From positions 1,674,001-1,738,000 of the forward strand of contig JADWQD010000008.1 in assembly GCA_016110215.1 (NCBI GenBank): a stretch of DNA of 64,000 nt. The letters are read 5' to 3'. Position 1 is the first letter of the stretch. Every line of letters starts with the position of its first letter. The stretch comes from Capronia americana. Taxonomy: Eukaryota; Ascomycota; Eurotiomycetes; Chaetothyriales; Herpotrichiellaceae. Positions 33,748 through 44,243 of this stretch are shown here, in pieces. The translations under genes and the position numbers were made by a program. The notes beneath the pieces are model-generated. The model saw only the letters and a program-made list of their open reading frames with translations. It was not told the origin of the DNA and ran no database searches.

Positions 33748-36261
33748 CTACACAAGTATGATATCTTCCCTCATACTCAAGTCCTGGAGAATAGCGTAAT
33801 CATAATCTGTGCTATTCCCACCATCATTTTCCTTCTCAGCTTTAAAAGTGAAGAAACCCACGCGTTCAAAAGCACCCGCGCAACTTGTACTTGACGAAAC
33901 GGCTAGGCCATACACCTCTAGTTGTTCATCGTTCCAGCACCCTGCCGCAATGGGAAGAAACAATTCGGGTGGTGTCGTCATTTCGAATAAGTCAGGTTCA
34001 AAAAACCCCTTCCCGGCTAGAGGAAAGTCGACTAGGTCGGCTCGATATCGTGCTATGCCTTCGAAGGTAGAGAGCGTCCCGATTCGTGCCGGCTTGCAAG
34101 ATACCTGGAGCGCCGCCCGAGGGTCGCTGGAATCGTTCATATCCATTTGGGAAGGGCTTACGTCGACAGTATGCTGTACGTGCGCGACGGCATTCAGAAA
34201 GAATCCTTCTTCTGGCTCATCATTTGACCATATGACCCCACCGGTGATGGCGGTCCAAGACCAGCTTGGTTGGAGGCCCGTAGGCTTGCGCGACTCGGGT
34301 ACTGCATCGAATGCCTTCTCCCACAGCACCTGTTTCCATAAAAATGGCTCCCAAAGACCCGCAAGATTCGTCCATCCTGTACGTCTTTGGATGGCAGAAA
34401 CAACTCCTGATATGGCTATGAGACGGTCTGTAGGTACTGTTAAGATTCCAGCCGTATATTCTGAGGCGATTCCTGTCCAGATGTTGAGGATGGTTTCATC
34501 TCGTTCCGTCGAAGACATGTTGTATGTGCCACCACTCAGAACGAGATCAGAGAAGCGCTCGTTCAAATTGAATCCCCTTTTGTACCTACTGCGTGCAATG
34601 ATGTTGTATTCATCGGCGAGTTTTTCTTTGCACTGCCAGATCAAATACGGTCCAAAGTTGAGAGTCCTTGATGCTAAAATTCTCTCTTGCATGACCCAAC
34701 CGCGTTGGTGAAGGGGCCAATCGTCTAGAACAAACCCAATAGTTGAGTCTTGGCCTCCGTAGATGGCTTCACCTTGTTCTGTCTCGAATAGGAAGCATGC
34801 AGAATATAGCAACGGGTCCCGGAGTGCAAACAGGCCCTCGTCACTGCTCGCTGCCCCAAGTGCGGCAACCACAAGAAAGGCACCCTGATATACTTGACGC
34901 ATAGTCAAGGCTTCGCGATTCCAGTCTTCTTTCGAGTCCTGGAAAATGCATAGTGAATCGACCCATAGCCAATCTAAGTTGATATTTTGCGTGAAGTTAA
35001 TCGCGTCTTGCATGGTTCTTGGGAGGGTTTCCACGGCTACTCCTGACGATAGAGCTTCCCAGGTTGATTTTGTTAGTTTGAGAGTTGGTGTCAGACCCCA
35101 GCAGTGGCTCAATGCAGCGTACTGTATACCACTATCGCTAGGAACACTCTGAGTTTCTACAACCCTTACTTTGCCAGTTTTGCGCAAAGATAGGACATCA
35201 ACGAGTCTTGTCGGCAAACTCGTGCTTTTTGATTTGAGACATTTTGGATGGAACTTTGTGCACTCAGCTATCCATTCTTTGGCTAGGTTGACAGCAGCAA
35301 GAGATCCGGTCGAAACATGTGTCGATGATATCGATACAGACGAGTCGTCTATCCGACTAGGCCAGAAATACGAGGCGGATCTGAGAGGTGTTGTCTCACC
35401 CCTGATAGGATCGGAGTCGGGTATGATGAGCGATGGAAGTAGAACACATCCCGAAGATCCTTTGTTGTAAGCAGTGATCTGTATATGTCTTCCATTTGAT
35501 ACCTGGCTAAGCGCCCTCTCCCGATGCGCCAGTCGTAAGGCTTGAGAGTGTACTATTTTGCGATCGAGATTGTGCCACAATAGCGTGCATAGATGGCAGC
35601 CGCTGAGAGCAGATGGTTTTAAATGTCGACTGTCGTCGTAATGGTTGAAGATATGCTCGAATGTTTGATTTACGATTTTCAATTTCGTCCAATTTTTTGC
35701 TAACCATGCTCGGATTTGTTCGCATTTTGAGCATAACACTGAGGTTTTGATTCTCATAGTCTTTTCCCCTGTCTTGCTTGGGACGAATTCATTATACCAT
35801 GGCGAAAGCCTCGAAGGATATGGAAAGGCAGTGTATTCATCACCTACTCTCTGCTCAGGTGTGTCACCCAGTGGTTGCTGTCCATTAGTGAGGGTTGATG
35901 CCATCGCCTTAGCGTCGGTCGCAGTATCTTGACTCTGTTCAGGAACGAGTCCGTGCTTCAATGTAGTTCTGACACTGTAGAGTTCGAAATCGGGGGATTG
36001 CTTCCCAGGACTGCAACTCTCACTGCAACTCGGTGCGGATGTGGTAATGGCGTGGAAATGGAACTTGTCGATTGTCAAAACTATGGAGGAATTATGGCTG
36101 CTTAAGCAAAGTCGGCCTTCGTTGGATAAATCAACCGATGGCAGGCGACAGCGACGTGAGATGGCGCAGTCACCCAGGCTGTGGCTGTGTCCAAAAGCGG
36201 CGGCGCTGACCGCCAAATTCGGCGGGAAATTTCCCTGCACCCTTCGTTGAGCCGTAATCAC
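33748..36261 (-). CDS. HET-domain (heterokaryon incompatibility) protein
   Basis: One uninterrupted frame of 837 residues; M120 (nt 35904) is an alternative start, since the first 119 residues show no fold. Two Cys pairs (CSKC at 177-180, CHLC at 222-225) precede the HET domain, as often seen in this subfamily. The domain shows YAALSHCWG (about 381-389), LPRTMQDAINFTQ, LDWLWVDSLCIFQD (about 429-442), and further on RGWVMQERIL with SRTLNFG. HET proteins trigger programmed cell death after fusion of genetically different hyphae; many are also thought to act more broadly in innate recognition. The C-terminal part contains GLQPSWSW, the usual post-HET tryptophan motif. It lies inside the enzyme cluster, divergent from the FAH-family gene, with no evident metabolic role. 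Confidence 0.9.
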   Translation of the reverse strand: MITAQRRVQGNFPPNLAVSAAAFGHSHSLGDCAISRRCRLPSVDLSNEGRLCLSSHNSSIVLTIDKFHFHAITTSAPSCSESCSPGKQSPDFELYSVRTTLKHGLVPEQSQDTATDAKAMASTLTNGQQPLGDTPEQRVGDEYTAFPYPSRLSPWYNEFVPSKTGEKTMRIKTSVLCSKCEQIRAWLAKNWTKLKIVNQTFEHIFNHYDDSRHLKPSALSGCHLCTLLWHNLDRKIVHSQALRLAHRERALSQVSNGRHIQITAYNKGSSGCVLLPSLIIPDSDPIRGETTPLRSASYFWPSRIDDSSVSISSTHVSTGSLAAVNLAKEWIAECTKFHPKCLKSKSTSLPTRLVDVLSLRKTGKVRVVETQSVPSDSGIQYAALSHCWGLTPTLKLTKSTWEALSSGVAVETLPRTMQDAINFTQNINLDWLWVDSLCIFQDSKEDWNREALTMRQVYQGAFLVVAALGAASSDEGLFALRDPLLYSACFLFETEQGEAIYGGQDSTIGFVLDDWPLHQRGWVMQERILASRTLNFGPYLIWQCKEKLADEYNIIARSRYKRGFNLNERFSDLVLSGGTYNMSSTERDETILNIWTGIASEYTAGILTVPTDRLIAISGVVSAIQRRTGWTNLAGLWEPFLWKQVLWEKAFDAVPESRKPTGLQPSWSWTAITGGVIWSNDEPEEGFFLNAVAHVQHTVDVSPSQMDMNDSSDPRAALQVSCKPARIGTLSTFEGIARYRADLVDFPLAGKGFFEPDLFEMTTPPELFLPIAAGCWNDEQLEVYGLAVSSSTSCAGAFERVGFFTFKAEKENDGGNSTDYDYAILQDLSMREDIILV

Positions 36262-36774
36262 ACTCTCAATTCTTGGAAACCACGAGCTCAGACAATATGA
36301 ACATTTCAGATCTATGTGTCGAAAAATAGACAGCCTATCATCCCCCCAGTCAGCGTCTCCAACATGGAGCTTCCATCAGTGACCTCTACTGCTGCTCTGA
36401 GGTCAAGCGCTCGGGAAGTCTGCTCCTAGCGACCTCCAAAATTCGGCGCCGAAAATATGCAGAAGACATGCATCCGCCTCAAGTCCCTGGAGCAAGATGT
36501 GACACTCGTTCTCTTTGAGCGTGGGCGCGAGACATATACCTGCAGGATATTCCGAAGGCTGATTCCTTCCCCACAACAGTAAGCGACCGTAAGTAACCTG
36601 CCGCTGAGCTTTTCGAGAACAGTTTGTATCGTCCCTCCTCGTCCCGCACACGCTGGTCCACCTCCCAAAGGCTTTGGAAACCCAGATACACAAAGATATT
36701 ATTGAAGTATTCCAACGGACAGTACCTCGCACTGCAAGTCGGAAGACGCTATTCCAAAGACGAAAGCAACCACC
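36262..36774. promoter_or_regulatory. Divergent spacer between HET and FAH-family genes
   Basis: 513 bases holding both 5' sides. Short frames on both strands have no family features. No specific factor site is claimed. Confidence 0.4.
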
Positions 36775-37867
36775 ATGCCAGCAAGCCGACAAGTGCCTTG
36801 GAACCGCCTCATTCGCTTCGTCGGCGCCGAAGACGATTCCATATGCTATGGTGACGCCGTGGTTCCCAACGCAGACTTTGACATTGGCCTACCCGAGAAC
36901 CTCTCCTCGCTGCAAGCCAAAATCATTACTGGAGATCCCTTGACAGCCGAGTGCACGGTCACCGACAAGATCGTGCGGGTCAAACGACTGCTAGGGCCTT
37001 TAACGTATCGCCAGATCCCCTCGGTGCAATGCATTGGCGGGAACTATCTGAGCCACCGTACGTATCGCACGCGCCTGGCCTATATCCCCGCGGCCGCCCC
37101 ATTTCAGGAAGCTAATCTTTGTCCCCTGCCGAAGTTCGAGAACTTAACATCGAACCGCCTCGATATCCGGCAATGTTCTCCAAGACATCTGGCGCAGTCG
37201 CAGGCTACGGCGACGAGGTTGAAATTCCCAAGTTCATACAAGACGACCAGGCCGACTACGAGGGTGAATTAGCATTCGTTATCGCTAAGGATGCCAAGAA
37301 TGTGAAAAGAGAGGACGCATTAGACTTTGTGCTCGGCTACACGTGTTCAGACGACGTTTCTGCAAGGTTGGTCCGCGACCAAAGGTGGGCTTCAGAGCCT
37401 CTGAGCTGATATCGGGAATCTCAGGAAGTGGCAGATGGATCCTGACCTTGTGGGAACATTTCCTCCTCCACAGATGACCTATGGCAAGAGCTTCGATAAC
37501 TTTGTGCCCCTGGGTCCGTGCATTGTGTCGCGCAACGTACGTGTGTTATGTGTACGTCCTACATACGGTGCATTGACGTTACGTACACCAGGTAATCGAG
37601 AACCCACACAACCTGTCCCTCCTCACGAAGGTCAACGGTGAGGTGAGGCAGCAGAGTAACACCTCGGAGCTCCACTTCGACATCCCTGCTATCATCGAGT
37701 TTCTGAGCAGAGGTCACACATTACATGCCGGCACGGTCGTGCTGACTGGAACTCCGGGTGGAGTGGGCTTTTCGTCAAAACCCCCCAAATTTCTGAAGCA
37801 TGGAGACAAGGTTGAGATTACGTTTGGCAAGATTGGAACTCTAGTCCACGGTATCAAGTATGAATGA
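36775..37867 (+). CDS. Fumarylacetoacetate-hydrolase-family enzyme (acylpyruvase-like)
   Basis: Four exons: 36775-37057, 37135-37366, 37425-37536 and 37592-37867 (donors GTACGT, GTTGGT, GTACGT); the joined frame is 300 residues, the usual length for the family. The fold begins RLIRFVGAEDDSICYGD. The catalytic core starts at IGGNYLSH and continues with the metal-ligand glutamates in DYEGELAFVIAK (about 135-146) and the aspartate in GYTCSDDVSARKWQ. The C-terminal half has DNFVPLGPCIVS and TVVLTGTPGGVGF. FAH-family enzymes bind Mg or Mn and cleave C-C bonds of acylpyruvates, or isomerise/hydrate ring-fission products. With a VOC dioxygenase in the same block, a role in processing a ring-cleavage product is reasonable but inferred. 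It appears intact. Confidence 0.9.
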
Positions 37868-39254
37868 CGGTACTTTGACCGTCGAGAAAGAGGAGCTGGA
37901 ACCGAAGCAAAGCCTGATTATGGATGTGTTCCCGGCCGCGTTGAGTGGGAGACTTTGGGTCCTTAGAGGATCTCGGATGACATTCAGATATCGAATTCCT
38001 GAAGCATATCATTAGCTGTGGATACTCCATCCTGCAACTCGGGCGTTCTTGCCTGTCGAACCTCTCACCGTACCTTCATCATACCTCTTATTACTGACAT
38101 CGCTACCCCTGCAACGAAGATTACACTCCGCTACGGCACTAACGTCGCTACATACTTCCTCACAGCAGGATATCCGGTACAGTATCCGCACGCTCAAAAA
38201 CCCCCTTTAGTCCGTCGCCGAGGTTTCTCTCCTCTTATGGATGGATGCCCTTTCCCGTTTCAAACTCCGTCTCAGGGTTGGAAGAGCCCTGAATGTGACA
38301 GGCACACCGACTAACTCTCGGCCTTGAAGGGTAGAATTCGAAAGGAAAAGGCCACAAGATTCGGGAAAGTGTCCCTCTCGGCGGTCATCCGAATTTGTTG
38401 CAAGTGAGACTGCTCGATGCGTATTTCTCCCTGCTAGCGTATTCCGAGGAAAATTCTCGTTTTGAGGATTGAGATCATCCATGCCCCTGAATATTGCTTG
38501 CGTTGGATCCTGTTGAACGACAAGGGTTGGGCAGCCCGCAAGCGGTCGTGGCTTCATCATCCAGGCGGGTTACCACGTATTTCTCACAAGTCAGCCTCGC
38601 CTGACCTCATCACGCGTCTCATAGCCTTGGCCTCGGCAAAATGAGAGCCCAAGGAGCGAATCTGGATGTGTTTCTTGGCCTCAACACAGACTTGGGCAAG
38701 CAATGTCCCGTCCCCAGCCGGTGGAAGACCTCCCGTTCATGCGACACGTCAAATAGGATCTGTACACCGGCAGACCATGATGCGATGAGTGATCGAGCTG
38801 CATAGGTCCTTTGCAGCGGACCTATGAATCCACCGAGTCATACTGGGAGTTTCTCTGGGCGAGGATTCCTGGTCTCATTCGCAACCGACGTCGTAGCCGA
38901 CCGATAGTATAATTCTCGAAATAGCAGTGGACAGTTCGCCCTATACCGACAAGATATTTCGTTCTCGGACCTAGCGAATTAGCAATGCACCGAGCGCGAT
39001 CAGCCAACGCCGTTCCCTGTGCGCGGCCACACCCTTGACGCTACCGCGATTAGATAGCAATCGGGGCGTTGGACCACAATGCCCCTCGATCTATTAGTTA
39101 CGATTGACACTTCGCGTCCATCCAGACAGATTAGAGGGTCGGTCATCGTGCAAAGCCCGTCACCGCACAGATAGAGGCTTCTTTCCATAAATGACCGCGC
39201 TGTGAATAAAGAAGTCAGCTCCACAGCACCATTGACTTGGACTTGATCATTCCC
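37868..39254. other. Intergenic region, no gene seen
   Basis: About 1.4 kb between the convergent FAH-family (+) and methyltransferase (-) genes. Frames here are under 120 codons and lack domain features. Confidence 0.5.
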
Positions 39255-40343
39255 TTACCACGGCCAGTAAGTATAGCGTTTCGTGGCTTTGAACTCCTTC
39301 CGCACATCGGCAAGGAAGACCTGGACTCGTTCGGGCTCCCAGCCCAAACAACGTGTGAAGATGGCCAGAGTCAACGCCTCAACGCCCTCCAACATGGCGT
39401 ACAGCTGAAACAGCCCTGCTTCCTTCAGCCGGGGATCAGAAGGCCATCGACCTATCGGGATCTTAAACGGCCGCACAACCACGTCGACGAAGCCGACTTG
39501 TCGCATCAGATCACCTAGTTCCTCAAAATCCAGATCAAGTCTGCGCCCCATGCCGGTGATGCCCTGTCTCATGAGACGACACCACTCATCGACGGCGTTG
39601 CCTTCGCTGATCGGAGCATGGTCGCTGCGCAGATATGTGGCCAGGTCGCGAATCTCGAAGTAGCCGCCCGGCCTGCAGTGTCTATGCACGATGTGTAAGC
39701 ATCGGGTTCATCAATGTACCAGTGGCAGATTACCTAAAAGCCTGACGGAAGTACTTGGGAAAATCTGCAATACTCCCGCTCAGCATGAATTGACTGTAGA
39801 TGAGATCGAAGTGGTCTGCCGGCCAGGTCCAGTCATCCTCGACATCATCAATCTCCCACTTGACGTTTGGCGGAGCAAGCGTCGGCTGAATAGGACTCAA
39901 GTCCACCCCTGTGACGATCGCCTCGGGGTGCGTGTCCGCTACCTCGATGGCCCATGTCCCAATGCCGGTGCCGAGATCCAAGACGTTTTGGAGGTCGCCG
40001 ACGGGAGCATAGAAGGTCTGGCCACCAGCAGCGATGGACATTGCGCGGTGTTGCAGTTCGAGTCGTTCGTGCTCGGCCGAATCGTTGGGCATGAAGTACT
40101 GGCCTTCTTTGTATGCGTGGTATGTCCGCCCATTCTCGACCCTGTACTGATAGATACTCGACCGCACCGATTGGGTCAAAACAGAATCTTGCTCGAAGCC
40201 AGAATCCTCGGTGTCGTACTGTGGTGATGATCAGTTTCGAGACAGCGGGGATGAAACATCGAACAAACCCCGTGATCTACCTCCACTTCGTCCGCGGGCC
40301 GATTCTGTTCGTCACCGCGAGCTTCTGATTGCGATGAAGACAT
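39255..40343 (-). CDS. SAM-dependent methyltransferase, LaeA/TAM-type
   Basis: Three exons: 40343-40281, 40218-39734 and 39681-39255 (donors GTAGAT and GTAATC); the joined frame is 324 residues. The start MSSSQSEARGDEQNRPAD is polar. YQYRVENGRTYHAYKEGQY is the typical entry to this fungal family. Motif I is NVLDLGTGIGTWAIEVA (about 98-114), then IVTGVDLSPIQP for SAM ribose binding, and FDLIYSQFMLSGSIADFP. The post-core CRPGGYFEIRDL is the conserved beta-strand region. Proteins of this type include the LaeA-like regulators and many tailoring methyltransferases. Sequence alone does not separate a small-molecule O-methyltransferase from a regulatory one. It is divergent from the second P450. Confidence 0.88.
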
Positions 40344-41220
40344 GTCCGGTCTCTGGGTTGGATCTTGATAAATTGGCAGACCTGTTGTCTGGGGCGAAAG
40401 CCAGGATTTCGAGCTTTTGCGTGACCTCAGCAGAGACTGTAAGATCGGGTGATAAAATCAAGAAGTCTCGGAAAACCGCTTGTCGCGGGGATCGAAAGTC
40501 ATCGCCGGGCCGAAGTAATTAGTTAGTCGCGCTGTTGAAAAGCGGGCGACAGCGTGGCCGCCTCCGCACCATCGGCAGGATGCATGCGCAAGCACTAGAA
40601 GGCTCGGCACCTTCGTTTCCAATACACGAGCCACATCTCAGTGGATGATATTTTCCAACTATGCCCGATTTCGCCGTCGTTATCTTCAGTTCATGCAACC
40701 TCGTCACTGAAGAATCCAGCCAGGCGAGCGAAAGCGCCACCTTAATTGGTGGGCGCTGTGGACAAGTAACCAATCCCCGTAGCTGCGCCTGTACATCCCC
40801 GCGGGCGCCAACGCTGCCGGGGGCACATGGCTGTTGCAATGCCGAACCAACAGAACTGATCATGGCGCCAATGGGTGAGCGCTACTCATCACTATCAATG
40901 CGTGGACTGCGTGCTAAGTATTGACGAACGATGAGCGCCATCCTTGTACCTGAACGAGTAGCTGCATGGTGAAGTCCCGTCACCTCACTTGCCTCTCAAG
41001 CTTCCCTCAGTTGGGATCTCAGCTAACGCTCACAGCTGGAGCTAGGCTCGCTTGATCAAAGTCGAATCTTCACAATCCCATTTATCAGCAAACCACATGG
41101 CCCTTTTGAAAGCTAGACAACAGTCAAATCCCTCTTGAAATTGCCTCCGTACATTCTCGCTCCTCGTAATAGTGTGACCGCTACTGCCCGAGCCAAAACC
41201 TTCAGCACATCTGTTCCAGG
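40344..41220. promoter_or_regulatory. Divergent control region between methyltransferase and P450 genes
   Basis: 877 bases containing both promoters and no coding-like frame. A CT-rich and CA-rich stretch just before ATG 41221 fits a fungal 5' leader. No particular operator is asserted. Confidence 0.4.
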
Positions 41221-42989
41221 ATGCTTGAACAGATTGCCGGACAACTCCACACCAACTTCACCTCCATCTTGGCCCTTGTCGCCATCGCCCTTCTGGGATG
41301 GTACCTTGTCTCGACGGCCATCGCATACAATAAGCTTCGCCATATCCCCGGACCACCGCTCGCAAGCTTCACGAACTGGTGGTGGATCCGCGCTGCACTG
41401 TCCGGAAAAGGACACCTTGCCCTGAAAGATGCGTGCGACCGATATGGTATGGAGGTCTCGTGCCATCGTCGGAGATTGAATGATACATCTAACAATTGTT
41501 CCAGGCTCGATCGCCCGGATCAGCCCAAATATGGTAGTGACTTGGGATCTGGAGCTCTACCGCAAAGCCAACGCAAACCGGATCAACGACTACTCCCGCG
41601 GGAAATGGTACAAGGCGTTCAAGATGGATGCGGAGCGCGAAAACCTCTTCACCGAGCTGAATGACGAGAAGCATTCCCTGATGCGCGCGAAGTTGTCTCC
41701 TGGGGTAAGTACACCGCGAATCACGCCGTGGTTGGAGCTCAACAATTAGCGTCCAGTACACTTACCAACCGAATAGTACTCCGGCAAGGACAACCCCGAA
41801 TGCGAACCCAGCATCGACCAGATGGTCATGGACGTCGTGCACCTGATCAAGCGCAAATATCTGTCCGTGGGGTCTACCTTCAAGCCACTCGATTGGGCTG
41901 AACTCGCCCAATACTTCACCCTCGACGTGATCACCTACCTCTCTCTAGGTGAGGCGTTCGGCTTCGTCGCCGACGACACCGACAAGTACACGTACGTGAA
42001 GTCGATGGAGGACAACTTCCCGATCATGAATGTCTTCTCGGCCGTGCCGCTGCTGTCCGCCATCGCGAGGATTCCGACCGTGCAAGCCAACCTTGTGCCG
42101 TCACCCAAGGAGAAGACCGGGCTAGGGAAGGTCAAAGCGTGAGTCTATCCCAGTCCATATGAAGACTGAATTGATCTGTATCTGCACATGTACATATATG
42201 CGATCAAACAGCAAACATGACACATCATTCTAACGCCCTGTGGCCTGCAGAGTCGCGCAACAAATCATCGCGGGCCGGTTCTCCGCCACCGAGGAGAAAC
42301 CCCGCCACGACATGGTCACGTCGTTCAAGAACCACGGGCTCTCACAGCTCGAAATCTCGGACGAATCGCTCTTCCAGCTGCTCGCAGGGTCCGACACCAC
42401 GGCGACGATCGTGCGGACCGGCTTCCTCTCCATCCTGTCCAACCCGCACGTTTACCGCAAGCTGCAGGACGAAGCTATCTCGGCAAACGTACCCCTCGAC
42501 ACCATCATCCCGTACTCGCAAGCCCTCCGTCTCCCTTACCTGCAAGCCTGCATCAAGGAGGCCCTGCGCCACCACCCGGCCGCGGCGGGCCTGTTGCCCC
42601 GCGTGGTCGGCGCCAACGGGGACACGCACAAGGGCGTGTACCTCCCGCCCGGGACGGAGGTGGCGTTCTGCGCCTGGAACATGCACCGGCACAACACAGC
42701 CGTGTACGGCGCGGACGCGGAGATTTTCCGCCCGGAGCGCTGGCTGGAAGCGTCGCCTGAGCGGCTGGCCGTCATGGAGGAGGCGCACCATCTCGTCTTT
42801 GGGAACGGGCGCTTCCGGTGCATGGGGGAGAATATTGCGCGGTTGGAGCTGAACAAGATCTTTTTCGAGATGATCCGGCGGTTTGACTGGAGTCTGGTCG
42901 ACCCCGTGGGCCCGATCGTGAAGAACACGAACTACGGCCTGTTTGTGCAGAAGGGCATGTTTGTGCGTGTGAGTGAGCTGGAAGGTTGA
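41221..42989 (+). CDS. Cytochrome P450 (second cluster P450)
   Basis: Four exons: 41221-41446, 41505-41704, 41777-42138 and 42251-42989 (donors GTATGG, GTAAGT, GTGAGT); the joined frame is 508 residues. It has an N-terminal anchor (SILALVAIALLGWYLVSTAI), the hinge LRHIPGPPLASF, and the I-helix LLAGSDTTATIV. The ExxR lies in CIKEALRHHP, the PERW motif in IFRPERWLEA, and the heme ligand is C453 in FGNGRFRCMGENIA. The exon-intron pattern differs from that of the P450 at 21.5 kb and the two are not recent duplicates. The general pattern again resembles benzoate/pisatin-type fungal P450s. Expected place: ER membrane. With its divergent methyltransferase partner it could hydroxylate or demethylate an aromatic ring. 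Confidence 0.92.
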
Positions 42990-44243
42990 GTCGAGTTGGG
43001 AGTGCAGCCCCTTATCAGAAGTGGTGAGAGCTAAGCCTTTGTCTGAGTATATGAGCTTGAGTCTGGTGTTGGCTAAATGATTCAGATGTCCAGCTGGCTT
43101 TTGTCGTCGATTCTAGCGCTCTCAAGGTCTTCCGTACACTTTCCTTCGACCAGTCTACCATAAAGACGGCTGATGATGCGGATGCTAAAGGCCGACGTCT
43201 ATGCTGTGCTCTCCAAGCATTACTCTAATTTGGCAACGCTTTTGTGTGCACGACCCTCTCAGCTTTATCTGTCTAGCGCAAGTCCTGAAGCATGAAATCA
43301 TATCTTACTTTCCCATGATGCTTGCCACTCACACAGGAACTCTTTCGTTTCATTTCTCTTCGTCGATACAACTTCTGACCTCTCCTTCGGCTTCTGTGAA
43401 AATCCAAGCTTCTCCGTGACGCTATGAACATTGTAGAGATATATTCCAAGCATCCCTTTCACAGTACCCATTTCACGCCTATTTCCGTGTCAGCCGATTA
43501 GCCTCATCGACTGCGCCTTCGAAACCAAGAATGCTCACTTACTTCTCACTGTCCTCGGTGATGACCGGTGGGACGTTGGATCTGGCGGACATGGCGGATG
43601 GTTCGCGTCACGGAGTGGACTTACTTTTGCTGAATTGTGAACCATGCTCTTTTCTCGAGAATCAGAGTTATATATACGTTGAAGGTCACCGAGTACCCAA
43701 CTGGCGATTTGATGTGATTCTTAGAGCAGTCCATGGCTGGCTTTTCTGGAATCGTGACCTTGACAAAAACGAACGTGGGATTTCGAAACCACAGTCGTGA
43801 TTGTACACAAGCTCAGTCAGAAGAATATCACCGCACTGAGTCTCTCTAGTCGCGGTGTGATCCTACGAAAACGAATCGAAAAGGAGCCATCAGCACCATG
43901 GTGCCTTTGGATCTGATTGGTGAACTTCAGTGATACAAGAGGAGGAATGTACATAACTTGGCACCAGTGAGAGCAAAAAGCACAGCTGTGCCTTTCTCAT
44001 GACGTGTGACGTCTGAGGAGTCCGCCTTCAGCCTCATCGAACATTCTTCTCGACCCCCTTCCTTTCAACCAAACTCTGCCACTCTTTGTCCTCGCTGTAA
44101 ATGCGATGATTGGGAGATTTACATAGGATACCAAAGCAAGTCTAACAACAAACCTGGCGCGTTCTTAGAACGAGCAGCTGACGCCCTTTTAGTTCCCACC
44201 TTGTATGTCCCTTAACCCGTCACCACAGGCTGGTGCTGAAACG
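42990..44243. other. Intergenic region, no gene seen
   Basis: About 1.25 kb with frames of up to 89 codons and no family features. It marks the right edge of the enzyme block. Confidence 0.5.

Noticed and set aside
21537..42989. The two P450s as a recent tandem duplication
   Set aside because: Intron positions, lengths (531 and 508) and heme loops (FGLGSRTCIG and FGNGRFRCMG) differ clearly.
43531..43800. 89-codon ORF between the second P450 and the HET-zinc-finger gene
   Set aside because: No domain, signal peptide or splice support, and no resemblance to small secreted proteins.
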